From positions 1 to 37,188 of the forward strand of contig CAYQZW010000005.1 of assembly GCA_964422065.1 (NCBI GenBank): DNA of 37,188 nucleotides, in the 5' to 3' direction. Positions within the stretch are counted from its first letter, which is position 1. Each line of letters begins with the position of its first letter. Source of the stretch: S141-55 sp964422065. Lineage in GTDB: Bacteria > Hydrothermota > Hydrothermia > WGAB01. Both the position numbers and the translations under genes were made by a program. The notes beneath the pieces were generated by a model that saw only the letters and a program-made list of their open reading frames with translations, had not been told where the DNA came from and searched no databases. Below are positions 6,692 through 15,198 of the stretch, in pieces.

Positions 6692-8695
6692 TTAGGACTC
6701 GGCCAGGTTTTCCCAGATCAGTTCTGCAAGGTCTTTGACGGCAACCCCGTCCGCGCCCAGTTCTTTGGTGCCGTCTTCCAACATCCGCATGCAGAAGGGG
6801 CAGGCGGTACCGATCACTTCAGCCCCCGTTTCCAACGCCTCTTGGGTGCGGATCTGGTTGACCTTTTTCTCGCCGGTTTCCTCCATCCACATGCGTCCGC
6901 CCCCGGCGCCGCAACAGAAGCTCCGATCCCGGTTTCGGGGCATCTCCTGATAGACCACAGGCTTCAGGGCCTGAAGGACCTCCCGGGGGGCCGCATATTC
7001 CCCGTTGTGCCGACCCAAGTAACAGGGATCGTGGAACGTCACCTTTTGAGCGAAGCCTGACTTTACGCGGATTTTTCCAGATGCCAGGAGATCCTGGAGA
7101 AACTGCGTGTGATGGACCACCTCAAAATCGCCCCCGAAATCAGGGTACTCGTTTTTGAAGGTGTGGTAGCAGTGGGGGCAAATCGTGAGGATCTTTCGGA
7201 CCCTGTATCGTTTGAGGAGTTCGATGTTCTCCTGTGCGTACATTTGGAACAGGTATTCGTTGCCGACCCTCCGTGCCGGATCCCCCGTGCACTTCTCCTC
7301 GTCACCCAAGACCGCGAACTCGATGCCGGCGTGCATGAGGATCTGAGCGACGGCACGCGCAATCTTCTTGGCGCGATCATCAAAGGATGCGGCGCAGCCT
7401 ACCCAAAAAAGCAGAGGGGTTTCCTTGACATCCTTCAGGATTTTGACCTCCAGCCCCTCGGCCCATTGGAGACGTTCTCCCTGCCAGACCCCCCATGGAT
7501 TCCCTTGGTTCTCCAAGCCCTTGAGGGCAGGGGTCAGTTCCTTGGGGTATTTCCCTTCTGCCAGGACCTGGCCTCGGCGTATTTCTAAGATCGTGGGGAT
7601 ATGTTCGATATCCATCGGGCACACTTCCATACAGGCCCCACAGGTCGTGCAGGCCCAGAGGGCGTCGTCGGTCAGCAGACTCCCGACCAGCGGGGTTTCG
7701 CCGGGTTGGCCCTGGAGCAAGGTCGGGGCCTCTTCCAGTAGCGTCTCCCGGAGGTTGACGATGAGCCATTTGGGGGAGAGGGCGGTGCCCGCCTCAAATG
7801 CCGGACACGCGTCCTGACACCGCCCACATTCAATACACGCAAAGGCGTCAAAGAGGTTCTTTTGAGGCAAATCCGTAAGGGTCAGCGCCCCGAAATACTC
7901 CTCGTTTTCAAAATCCATCGGTTCAAGATATGCATAGGGTTTTTGGCGCTGGAGGAAAACGTTGATGGTGCCGGTGACGATGTGGAGATGCTTAGAGTTG
8001 GGGATCAGGATGAGGAAGAGATAGACGCCGGCAATGTGGAGCCACCAGAACAGGTGGGTCAGCCCGGCCGCCTGGCTTTGGAACGGTTGGAAGATTGTGG
8101 CAAACAGTTGCGCCATTGGAAGAAATCCTGCCCATTCGCCCTGCAGGACACGGCCCGCAGCGTAGATGTCGTACGTCACCATGAGCAAAAAGATGAGGGT
8201 CAGGACCAGGAAGGACTTGAGTTGAGGATGCTGTTTGGAATGTTCATTGACCAGGACCGGGCGGTCTTCGGGGGGCCAAAGGGCAAGAGGCCGGAGAATG
8301 AACCGCCGGATGGCCAGGACCACCACCCCAATCATGACCAGGAGCGAGAAGATGTCGGTCAGGGTGAGATACCCAGATTTTCCAGGGAGGTGGTCAATCA
8401 GAGACCAGGGGAATACGGCAGCAATGGTCAGGTCAAGGGTGGAGATGGAAAAGACGAAGAAGCCCCAGAAGATGAAGGCGTGCATGAGGCCCGCAAAGAA
8501 TCGGTGCCGGGTCACCACCCGCTGGCTAAAGATCCACGCAAACGTGCGCAGGGCGCGTCGAAGAGGGTGATCCAGCCGGCCGTCTGAACGGCCGACCCGG
8601 ACGAGAGCCATCCGATAGCGAAAACTCCGAACAAAATACGCGATGGAGAAGAGAACAAAAGCAACAAAAACGACCTTTTCCCATAAGGTGAACAT
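6692..8695 (-). CDS. Membrane cytochrome b / Fe-S heterodisulfide-reductase-like oxidoreductase (ETF:quinone type)
   Basis: A 667-residue fusion of a cytochrome b-like membrane domain (nitrate-reductase-gamma/HdrE type, about 1-240, with candidate haem ligands His72, His220 and His236/238) and an HdrD-like soluble domain. The latter has two [4Fe-4S] motifs, CIECGRCQDACP (287-298) and CTTCGACMEVCP (349-360). Two CCG-type modules follow: a first with GC...EKC...CPHC, and a complete second with DPC (556-558), CCGAGGG (594-600) and CPFC (632-635). Such proteins pass electrons between a cytosolic donor, often electron-transfer flavoprotein, and the menaquinone pool. No etfAB gene is in the window. 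The start at 8695 follows AAAGGAG; 27 upstream in-frame codons are rejected as they overlap the promoter. It is a single-gene unit. Confidence 0.85.
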   Translation of the reverse strand: MFTLWEKVVFVAFVLFSIAYFVRSFRYRMALVRVGRSDGRLDHPLRRALRTFAWIFSQRVVTRHRFFAGLMHAFIFWGFFVFSISTLDLTIAAVFPWSLIDHLPGKSGYLTLTDIFSLLVMIGVVVLAIRRFILRPLALWPPEDRPVLVNEHSKQHPQLKSFLVLTLIFLLMVTYDIYAAGRVLQGEWAGFLPMAQLFATIFQPFQSQAAGLTHLFWWLHIAGVYLFLILIPNSKHLHIVTGTINVFLQRQKPYAYLEPMDFENEEYFGALTLTDLPQKNLFDAFACIECGRCQDACPAFEAGTALSPKWLIVNLRETLLEEAPTLLQGQPGETPLVGSLLTDDALWACTTCGACMEVCPMDIEHIPTILEIRRGQVLAEGKYPKELTPALKGLENQGNPWGVWQGERLQWAEGLEVKILKDVKETPLLFWVGCAASFDDRAKKIARAVAQILMHAGIEFAVLGDEEKCTGDPARRVGNEYLFQMYAQENIELLKRYRVRKILTICPHCYHTFKNEYPDFGGDFEVVHHTQFLQDLLASGKIRVKSGFAQKVTFHDPCYLGRHNGEYAAPREVLQALKPVVYQEMPRNRDRSFCCGAGGGRMWMEETGEKKVNQIRTQEALETGAEVIGTACPFCMRMLEDGTKELGADGVAVKDLAELIWENLAES

Positions 8696-8747
8696 CGCCT
8701 GCCGCTCCTTTCTTGGGTTTGGCGCCTTGTATGATCCTTGGAGCCAA

Positions 8748-8776
8748 AATATAACGACCCAACCCCAAAGGGTCAA
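8748..8776 (-). promoter_or_regulatory. Sigma70-type promoter for the Fe-S oxidoreductase
   Basis: On the minus strand TTGACC (8776-8771) and TATATT (8753-8748) are separated by exactly 17 bases. The predicted transcript starts near 8741, giving a leader of about 46 bases to the ATG at 8695. Confidence 0.7.
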
Positions 8777-8851
8777 GGAACTGCCTATTGGACATCACTT
8801 TCCACAGGGGTCTCACGCCGAAGACTTTCGTGGGGGCTCACGGCCATTTCG

Positions 8852-8880
8852 TTGACCCTTTCTGAAAATCGTTGGATAAT
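8852..8880 (+). promoter_or_regulatory. Sigma70-type promoter for the diaminopentanoate-dehydrogenase-like gene
   Basis: TTGACC (8852-8857) and GATAAT (8875-8880) are separated by 17 bases. The ATG is at 8920 with AAAGGAGG at 8905-8912. The divergent promoter at 8748-8776 has the same TTGACC box; the 75 bases between the two -35 boxes could hold a shared operator, but I see no clear inverted repeat. Confidence 0.7.
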
Positions 8881-8919
8881 TGGGATGTCCAAGATGTTCC
8901 AAAGAAAGGAGGCTTATCC

Positions 8920-9903
8920 ATGGATGTCATCCTCTACGGCGTAGGAGAAATCGGGAAGCGGGTGGCCAACCGTATCGCAAAGTCCGAAGGGCTCCAGATC
9001 GTGGGAGCCATTGACATTGATCCTGCAAAAGTGGGGAAGGATCTCGGAGAGGTGTTGGGCCGTGAACCGATGGGGGTTGTGATTGAGTCTGACGCCCAGA
9101 AGGTACTGGAGGCCCATCCCCAAGCCCTGGTCTTCCATGGGACCGTGTCCTCCCTGGAGAAGGCCTATCCCCAAATCCGGCAGATCCTGGAGACCGGCCA
9201 TTCCGGCGTGAGCACCACAGAAGAACTCTCCTATCCCTGGGTCCGACACCCCGATCTGGCGAGGGCGTTAGACGAGTTGGCCAAAGAAAAAGACCGCACG
9301 TTCGTGGGTACCGGGGTAAACCCGGGCTTCCTCATGGACTACTTTCCCGTGGTCGTCGCGGCGGTGACCGCCAACATTGAGAAAATCACCGTCCGCCGGT
9401 ACGTCAACGCCTCCCTCCGTCGGAAACCCCTCCAGGCAAAGATCGGCAGTGGCTTAACTCCTGAAGAATTCCGGAAACGGTGGGAAGAACGGACATTGGG
9501 GCATGTGGGTCTGGTAGAGTCCGCACAATTGATGGCGCATCTCTTGGGCTGGGAGATCGTGGACCTCAAGGAGACCTGTGAGCCGGTTCTGGCTGAAAAG
9601 ACCATCCAGACCGACTATTTCACCGTGGAGCCGGGATATGTTCGCGGGATGGTCCACCGGGTCTTCGCAAAAGACCAGAAAGGTCGCGAGATCTTCCTGG
9701 ATCTTTGCATGGCCCTGGACCACGAGAATCCAGTGGACGAAGTGGAGATCCAGGGCGATCCACCGGTTCGGGTTCGGTTCCCTGAGGGCGTTCACGGCGA
9801 CTATGCCACCGTGAATGTGGCATTGGCCGTGCTCAAACGTGTCCCGGATCTGCCCTCGGGGTTGTTGACCATGGCGGATCTGCCGTTGCCGATCCCGGTG
9901 TAA
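8920..9903 (+). CDS. 2,4-diaminopentanoate dehydrogenase-like oxidoreductase (DapB-type Rossmann fold)
   Basis: A 327-residue protein with an N-terminal dihydrodipicolinate-reductase-like Rossmann motif (GVGEIGKRV at 7-15), a conserved middle region (TGVNPGFLMDYFPV) and a C-terminal alpha/beta domain. This architecture matches the 2,4-diaminopentanoate dehydrogenase family (Ord/2,4-DAPDH), which acts in ornithine fermentation by releasing ammonia from 2,4-diaminopentanoate to give 2-amino-4-oxopentanoate. None of the other oxidative ornithine genes (OraS/OraE, OrtAB) are in the window, so the assignment to that reaction is uncertain; a related amine dehydrogenase is possible. It is driven by the promoter at 8852 and followed after 36 bases by an SDR gene. 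The start at 8920 is set by AAAGGAGG; an upstream in-frame ATG at 8872 overlaps the promoter. Confidence 0.7.
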   Translation: MDVILYGVGEIGKRVANRIAKSEGLQIVGAIDIDPAKVGKDLGEVLGREPMGVVIESDAQKVLEAHPQALVFHGTVSSLEKAYPQIRQILETGHSGVSTTEELSYPWVRHPDLARALDELAKEKDRTFVGTGVNPGFLMDYFPVVVAAVTANIEKITVRRYVNASLRRKPLQAKIGSGLTPEEFRKRWEERTLGHVGLVESAQLMAHLLGWEIVDLKETCEPVLAEKTIQTDYFTVEPGYVRGMVHRVFAKDQKGREIFLDLCMALDHENPVDEVEIQGDPPVRVRFPEGVHGDYATVNVALAVLKRVPDLPSGLLTMADLPLPIPV

Positions 9904-9939
9904 ACCTCTCCCGCGCCAAAAAGGAGTTGTCTTTCACGC

Positions 9940-10758
9940 ATGAGTGTTGTGATTACGGGGGCGTCACAGGGGATTGGCCGTGCCTTGGCGTTTGAATTCG
10001 CGAGGCACGGCCATCCCGTTGTACTGAACGCCCGCACGGAGACGCACCTCCAGAAGGTCGCCAACGAGATTCGGAGCCGATATCCGGAGCACCGAGGGGT
10101 CCTTGTGGTTCCGGGCGATGTCCGGAGCCCGGATGTCGCACACCGGATCATCGCATCCGCGGTAGAACGTTTCGGCAACCTCAGGGTTTTGATCAACAAT
10201 GCAGGTGTGGGGATTTATGACCGGCTTTGGAACCTGAATCCGGAGGAGTTCCGGGAGACTTGGGAGGTGAATGTGTTGGGGACGCTGCTTGCCACCCAGG
10301 CCGCCCTCCCGTTCCTTCGCAAGAGCCGAGGGACGGTCATTGCGATTTCTTCGGTGGCAGGCCTGATCCCCGTGCCGGGCATGGGGGGCTACTGCGCCAC
10401 GAAGTTTGCGCAGGACGCCTTGATGTCTTCCTTAAGGATTGAGCTTCGGGGGACCGGGGTCCGGGTCTTGGTGGTCTATCCCGGTCCGATTGCGACCGGC
10501 TTTACGCGTCATGCCAAGGGAAGCGAGCGGCCCATGCCCGCACTCCAGACGGACCGTTTGGTCCGGCCCTGGCAATCCCCGGAACGGCTGGCCCGCGCGA
10601 TTTATACCGCATATCGGCGCAAGCGTCGCACCCTGATTTTCCCCTGGTGGTACCATATCCCGGTGTGGCTGTACCGGTATATGCCCCGGCTCTACGACTT
10701 TCTTGCAGGGCGAGTGGTGGCCTCCGAACCCAAGGACGAAGGGCGCCCCTCCTCATAA
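9940..10758 (+). CDS. Short-chain dehydrogenase/reductase
   Basis: A 272-residue classical SDR: nucleotide-binding TGASQGIG (6-13), NNAG near residues 86-89, an ISSVAG serine strand, and the YCATK active-site pair (YxxxK). After the core there is a longer C-terminal extension rich in aromatic and basic residues (WWYHIPVWLYRYMPRLYDF), which may contact the membrane, as in DltE/DHRS7-like members. Substrate unknown. It lies 36 bases after the diaminopentanoate-dehydrogenase-like gene and probably shares its promoter. An AAAAAGGAG site at 9919-9926 lies somewhat far from ATG. Its stop overlaps the stop of the convergent JAMM gene by 6 bases. Confidence 0.85.
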   Translation: MSVVITGASQGIGRALAFEFARHGHPVVLNARTETHLQKVANEIRSRYPEHRGVLVVPGDVRSPDVAHRIIASAVERFGNLRVLINNAGVGIYDRLWNLNPEEFRETWEVNVLGTLLATQAALPFLRKSRGTVIAISSVAGLIPVPGMGGYCATKFAQDALMSSLRIELRGTGVRVLVVYPGPIATGFTRHAKGSERPMPALQTDRLVRPWQSPERLARAIYTAYRRKRRTLIFPWWYHIPVWLYRYMPRLYDFLAGRVVASEPKDEGRPSS

Positions 10759-11310
10759 CGCCTGCGCGAAGGGACAACGAATCTCCAGTTCCACGTGATG
10801 CCCCTCCCGATCACAATAAAACGCCCCGATCTCAAAGGCATATTCCCCTAAGCTGCCGGCGAGCCTTTTGCCTCTCCGATGCCAAACGCGGTGCTTTTTC
10901 CCCTTGTACTCGTTAACCGCAAGGATGATGTAGAGCCGCCCAGGGTCCATGAAGGTGACATCTGTGGGGGACGGCTCGGCCCGGGCTCGCGAGGACCCCA
11001 ACTGCGTGTGGGAGTGGAAGTCTCCGATCAACTGGAGCCCTAAACTGAAGCGTTCAGAGAGTTCTTCAATCCTGCGGAGTCGTGCCTCTGGAACTTTCGC
11101 CCAGACGAAGCCGCGTTCCGCCGACTGCAAGGGGACCGCATATTCCACCAGGAGGAGTTCGCCGGCCTGATACCCCAACAGGAACCCCAGGGTTTCCCGT
11201 TTATAGACTTCACTGGCCGCAAGAACCATGGTGAGAAACACGTGGTTTCGGAGGAGGCACCGCTTGGGGACCGGGCGCTCGAGGGCCAGATCGATCTTCG
11301 GGTTCTTCAT
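10753..11310 (-). CDS. JAMM/MPN-type metalloprotease domain protein
   Basis: A 185-residue protein with the JAB/MPN fold signature: Glu39 (ETLGFLLG), then DFHSHTQ with His99 and His101, and SPTD with Asp117. These are the zinc ligands and general base of deubiquitinase-like isopeptidases (JAMM). The distance between the second His and Asp is 15 residues, not the usual 10, with an Arg/Ser-rich loop (GSSRARAEP) inserted. No partner such as a ubiquitin-like or sulfur-carrier protein is visible nearby, so the substrate is unknown. The ATG overlaps the stop of the upstream ABC transporter gene (ATGA), implying translational coupling as the last gene of the operon. Confidence 0.75.
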   Translation of the reverse strand: MKNPKIDLALERPVPKRCLLRNHVFLTMVLAASEVYKRETLGFLLGYQAGELLLVEYAVPLQSAERGFVWAKVPEARLRRIEELSERFSLGLQLIGDFHSHTQLGSSRARAEPSPTDVTFMDPGRLYIILAVNEYKGKKHRVWHRRGKRLAGSLGEYAFEIGAFYCDREGHHVELEIRCPFAQAL

Positions 11311-13403
11311 CCTGATGGCTCCGGCTCTGTCGAAGGACGGAGGGTCATGCCCTCAAATTGCATGGTGTACAGGTGGTAGTATACGCCCCGTTTCTCCAGG
11401 AGTTCCTCGTGTCGTCCCTGTTCCACGATCTGGCCGTTCATGACCACGAGAATCCGGTCGGCATCGCGTACAGTGGAGAGCCGGTGGGCGATGATCAGGG
11501 CGGTCCGACCCTGGATGAGTTGTCGGAACGCCCGTTCAATCAGCGCCTCGGTATAGGAGTCTACGCTTGAAGTCGCCTCGTCCAGGAGGATAATCGGGTA
11601 GTCTCGAGCAATCGCGCGAGCAAAAGACAACAGTTGTCGTTCACCGCCAGACAGGGATTGCCCGCGCTCGCCAACCCGGGTATCCAGCCGGCGATCCTGC
11701 CGCGCCAAAAGGTCATCCAGTTGGGTCACCTGAAGGGCCCGGACCAGGTTCTCTTCCGGCACCTCCGAACGGAGCAAGAGGTTCTCGCGCACGGTCCCGT
11801 CAAACAGGAAGACGTCCTGGAACACCATCCCGATGTGTGAGCGTAGGTCGTCCAGACTGAGGTCAGCGATATCCACGCCGTCCAGGAGGATCTGCCCCTT
11901 TTGGGGCCGATAAAAGCCCAAGAGCAAGGAGAAGATGCTGGTTTTGCCTGCGCCGGTCGGCCCCACGAGCGCTACGACTTCGCCTGGCTTCACGTGGAAC
12001 GAGACGCCTTTCAGGACCCATTCTTCATCTTCGTACGCGAACCACACATCCCGGAACTCAATCTCGCCCCGGACCTTAGGCAACCGTTGTGTCCCGGAAG
12101 GCTCTGCGGGCTCATCCAGGACTCGGAAGACCCGTTCGGCCGCAGCCATCGCAGACTGGACAATGTTGTATTTTTCGGCCAGGTCTCGAATCGGCGTAAA
12201 CAGCATCTGGATATAGGAGAGCGAAGCCACCAACGCACCGAACGTCAGGGTACCTCGCAGAATTTCATTGCCGCCGTACCAGATGATGATGGCGATCGCC
12301 ACGGCACTGAAGACCTCAATGAGGGGGCGGAACACCGCAAAGACATAGAGTTGTTGCATGTAAGCCTTGAACAGATCTTCGTTGATGGCACGGAACCGTC
12401 GAAACATCTTGGCTTCGGCGGTAAAGACCTGAATGATGGAGATGCCCTGAAGGGTCTCCTGGACAAAGGCGTTGATCCGGGCGATATGGTACCGGACACG
12501 GCGGAAGGCCCGTCTCGCATACCGACGGAAGAAATAGGCCGCAAAGAAGATGAACGGAATCAGAAGGCTCAAGACCCCGGTCAGCCGTGCGTTCATCCGA
12601 TACATGATGTACAGGATCCCGAAGAGCAGAAAGATGTCCTTGATGAAGTACACCAAGACTGAGGCGTACATCTCCAGGATGGCCTGCAGATCGTTGGTGG
12701 CCCGGGTGGTGAGTTTGCCCACCGGGGTGTGATCAAAGAACCGGATCGGCAAACGCAGAATGTGCGAGATGACGGCCATCCGGAGGTCGTGGATGGTCCG
12801 TTGTCCGGTATACTGCAGGAGATATGCCAGGATGAAGCCAAACACAAAACTCCCGGTCAGGAGAAGCAAGAGGAGCCACGCCATCCGGATGACCCCGGAT
12901 AGGGACATCCCGCGGATCTTCCGGACATCCTCTGGGGCAAACTCGGAAAGCCGGCTTTGGGGGATGACATAGTGTGTACCTGCGCTGTTGACCTCAATGA
13001 GCGACCTGTAGCGCTTTAAGATCTCTGGCGGAAGGTCGGTGTAAACCAGCAGCCGCTCGCCGGAAATCCGCTGTTTCTTCTCCAAGACGGTGACGGTGGA
13101 TTTCTTGAGGAGATGGAGGTTGACCAGTAGGGTGTCGTGTCGGAAGGGAAGTGTGCTGCCCTCGGGTAAAGGCATGCCAGGATCCCCCAAAAGATACGCC
13201 CACTCCGGCGTGATGTACCGGTCAATCGCGACCTTGGTCACATAGGGGATTGAGAGATCAAAGCCCGTGTTGAGAAAGAGAACGATCAGGGAGAGGAAAA
13301 CCCAGTGGAGGTAGGGCCGGATGTAACGGAACAGCCGCCGTAGGGTGTGGAGATCGTATTCCGGACGTCCGGACTCTTCAGGATCCTCGCTGACCGGGTA
13401 CAT
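11307..13403 (-). CDS. ABC exporter half-transporter with extracellular insert (BmrD/YheH-like, catalytic subunit)
   Basis: A 698-residue type IV ABC exporter half: six transmembrane helices then an ATPase domain. Walker A is GPTGAGKTS (482-490), signature LSGGE (585-589), Walker B IILLDE with the catalytic Glu610, then switch His in IIAHR. Between TM1 (about 35-55) and TM2 (about 170-195) is a roughly 100-residue soluble insert, the same feature and nearly the same length seen in Bacillus subtilis BmrD (YheH). Its partner is the upstream gene, which has a degenerate ATP site. The SD GGAGGT lies within the end of the upstream gene, and the two genes overlap by 26 bases. Likely exports drugs, lipids or peptides; the substrate cannot be read. 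Confidence 0.88.
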   Translation of the reverse strand: MYPVSEDPEESGRPEYDLHTLRRLFRYIRPYLHWVFLSLIVLFLNTGFDLSIPYVTKVAIDRYITPEWAYLLGDPGMPLPEGSTLPFRHDTLLVNLHLLKKSTVTVLEKKQRISGERLLVYTDLPPEILKRYRSLIEVNSAGTHYVIPQSRLSEFAPEDVRKIRGMSLSGVIRMAWLLLLLLTGSFVFGFILAYLLQYTGQRTIHDLRMAVISHILRLPIRFFDHTPVGKLTTRATNDLQAILEMYASVLVYFIKDIFLLFGILYIMYRMNARLTGVLSLLIPFIFFAAYFFRRYARRAFRRVRYHIARINAFVQETLQGISIIQVFTAEAKMFRRFRAINEDLFKAYMQQLYVFAVFRPLIEVFSAVAIAIIIWYGGNEILRGTLTFGALVASLSYIQMLFTPIRDLAEKYNIVQSAMAAAERVFRVLDEPAEPSGTQRLPKVRGEIEFRDVWFAYEDEEWVLKGVSFHVKPGEVVALVGPTGAGKTSIFSLLLGFYRPQKGQILLDGVDIADLSLDDLRSHIGMVFQDVFLFDGTVRENLLLRSEVPEENLVRALQVTQLDDLLARQDRRLDTRVGERGQSLSGGERQLLSFARAIARDYPIILLDEATSSVDSYTEALIERAFRQLIQGRTALIIAHRLSTVRDADRILVVMNGQIVEQGRHEELLEKRGVYYHLYTMQFEGMTLRPSTEPEPSG

Positions 13404-15123
13404 GGTCCACCTCCATCATCTTCTGGAGCGCATAGATCTGCGCATAGAAGCCCTGGCGCGCCACGAGTTCTTCGTGGGTGCCTTCCTCAATGATTCGGCC
13501 GGCATCAAAGACATAGATTCGGTCTGCCGTCAGGACCGAAGAGAGTCTGTGCGTGACAATGATTGTCGTCCGGGCCCGGAGGAAGTCCTCCAGGTTCCGG
13601 ATGATCCGCTGTTCCGTAGAGGTATCCACGGCGGAAAAGGCATCGTCCAGGATCAGGATTTTGGGGTGGGTCAGCAACGCCCGAGCCAAAGAGATCCGCT
13701 GACGCTGGCCGCCGGAAAGCATGACCCCACGCTCCCCTACGAGGGTGTCTAAGCCTTCAGGGAACGAAGCAATCTCATCCGCAATTTCCACCTTTTCCAA
13801 CACATCCCAGAGCACCTCGTCTTCTGGGAGTTCGTCGTCCGGGATGCCCAAACACAGGTTTTCCCGGATCGTTGCGGAAAACAGGAGGGGTTCCTGCGGG
13901 ACATAGCCCACGGCCCGACGCAACGCCTTGAGTTTGTACTCGTGGATCTCTCGGTCGTCCACAAACACGGTTCCCTTCGGCGGGTCCAAAATGCGGGGGA
14001 TCATTTTGACCAGTGTAGACTTGCCGGAGCCGATCAGGCCGACGATGCCGATCCGCTGGCCTGGCTCAGCCGACAGAGAGACGTCTTCCAATACAGGCTT
14101 ATCCTGGTACGCGAAGGTCAAGCCCCGGATCTCAATTTTGCCGTGGATTTCGGCCTCCACGGGGCCGTCCACGATGATGGGCTTCTGGCTGAGGAGGTTC
14201 TCAATCCGTTCCATGGAAGCCGCGCCGCGCTGGAAGACATTGACCACCCAGCCGATGGCCATCATGGGCCAGATGAGCATCCCGAGGTAGGTTGTAAAGG
14301 CCACGAAATCCCCCAGGGAGATCTCGCCGAGGATGACCCGGCTGCCGCCGGCATAGAGCACAATCGCCGTTGCCAGCCCCCCGATAAAGGTCACTGCCGG
14401 GAACAGGAGCCCTGTGATCTTCACGAGATCCAGGTTCTGTCGAACATACGCCCAACTCTGATCGCGGAGGTGCCGGAGTTCGCCAGGGTAAGCGTTAAAG
14501 ACCTTGAGGACGCGGATGCCCGCAATGGCTTCCCGCACGGCTTCCGTCAAGGCCGAGAACGCCTCTTGGACCTGTCGGAACCGGCGGTGGATCAGACGCC
14601 CGCCACCCCAGACCAGGACGGTGATCACGGGCAATGGGATCAGAGCGATCAAGGTGAGTTTGGGCGCGATATAAACCATCGCACTGATGGCGAAGATGGA
14701 GTACACCAAGATGTCCATGAACCCCACGACCCCGAAGGCACAGGCCATCCGGACGGCGTCAATATCGTTGGTCGTATGGGCCATCAGGTCGCCCGTACGA
14801 TGCCGGTGATAGAAGGGGGTATCCAAGGTCAGAAAATGCTGGTAAAGGCGGTTTCGGAGGTTCCGTTCGGCCTTTCGGGCCGAGCCAATGATGAGGTACC
14901 GCCACAGAAACCGAAACGTGGCGATCACGCCGGCCAGTCCAAGGATCAGCAGGGCATAGAACCGGATCCGAGGCTGGACCTCCTCCCGCAAGACCAACTC
15001 GTCGATCGCACGTCGGATGATCAGGGGGATGACCAACTGTGCGGCGTCCACCACCATCAGGGTCAGGACCCCGAGCGCGATGGCCTTTTTAAAAGGCAAA
15101 AGAAGACGTAGGACCCGTCTCAT
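13378..15123 (-). CDS. ABC exporter half-transporter with degenerate ATP site (BmrC/YheI-like)
   Basis: A 581-residue half-transporter: six-helix membrane domain (about 1-310) and an ATPase with Walker A GLIGSGKST (362-370), signature LSGGQ (469-473) and Walker B ILILDD (489-494). Asp494 replaces the catalytic Glu, so the ATP site built on this subunit is degenerate, which is the hallmark of one half of heterodimeric exporters (TM287, BmrC). The partner is encoded immediately downstream with a 26-base overlap. Length matches BmrC. The leader carries a small GC-rich hairpin (15134-15149) next to the weak GAGG ribosome site. speD ends 75 bases upstream on the same strand and may be in the same transcript. 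Confidence 0.88.
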   Translation of the reverse strand: MRRVLRLLLPFKKAIALGVLTLMVVDAAQLVIPLIIRRAIDELVLREEVQPRIRFYALLILGLAGVIATFRFLWRYLIIGSARKAERNLRNRLYQHFLTLDTPFYHRHRTGDLMAHTTNDIDAVRMACAFGVVGFMDILVYSIFAISAMVYIAPKLTLIALIPLPVITVLVWGGGRLIHRRFRQVQEAFSALTEAVREAIAGIRVLKVFNAYPGELRHLRDQSWAYVRQNLDLVKITGLLFPAVTFIGGLATAIVLYAGGSRVILGEISLGDFVAFTTYLGMLIWPMMAIGWVVNVFQRGAASMERIENLLSQKPIIVDGPVEAEIHGKIEIRGLTFAYQDKPVLEDVSLSAEPGQRIGIVGLIGSGKSTLVKMIPRILDPPKGTVFVDDREIHEYKLKALRRAVGYVPQEPLLFSATIRENLCLGIPDDELPEDEVLWDVLEKVEIADEIASFPEGLDTLVGERGVMLSGGQRQRISLARALLTHPKILILDDAFSAVDTSTEQRIIRNLEDFLRARTTIIVTHRLSSVLTADRIYVFDAGRIIEEGTHEELVARQGFYAQIYALQKMMEVDHVPGQRGS

Positions 15124-15133
15124 CCAACAACCT

Positions 15134-15149
15134 CGGCCCCTCGGGGCCG
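15134..15149 (-). promoter_or_regulatory. GC hairpin beside the ABC exporter start
   Basis: CGGCCCC and GGGGCCG form a near-perfect inverted repeat with two central bases. On the mRNA it sits just before GAGG and the ATG at 15123, so it could limit ribosome access or form a weak terminator after speD; there is no T-run. Function is speculative. Confidence 0.25.
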
Positions 15150-15198
15150 GTCCTGTGGAGGAGTCCCCGGAAACGGAGACCTCTCCCGAGGCGCGCCG

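Noticed and set aside
15083..15097. Near-palindrome with T and A runs inside the start of the BmrC-like gene as a terminator
   Set aside because: It encodes the conserved start of the protein (PFKKA), and the T-run is in the stem rather than after it.
13942..15111. Plus-strand frame of 389 codons opposite the ABC exporter gene
   Set aside because: Composition is very rich in Asp, His and Gln, typical of the complement of a GC-rich gene; the minus-strand frame has all ABC motifs.
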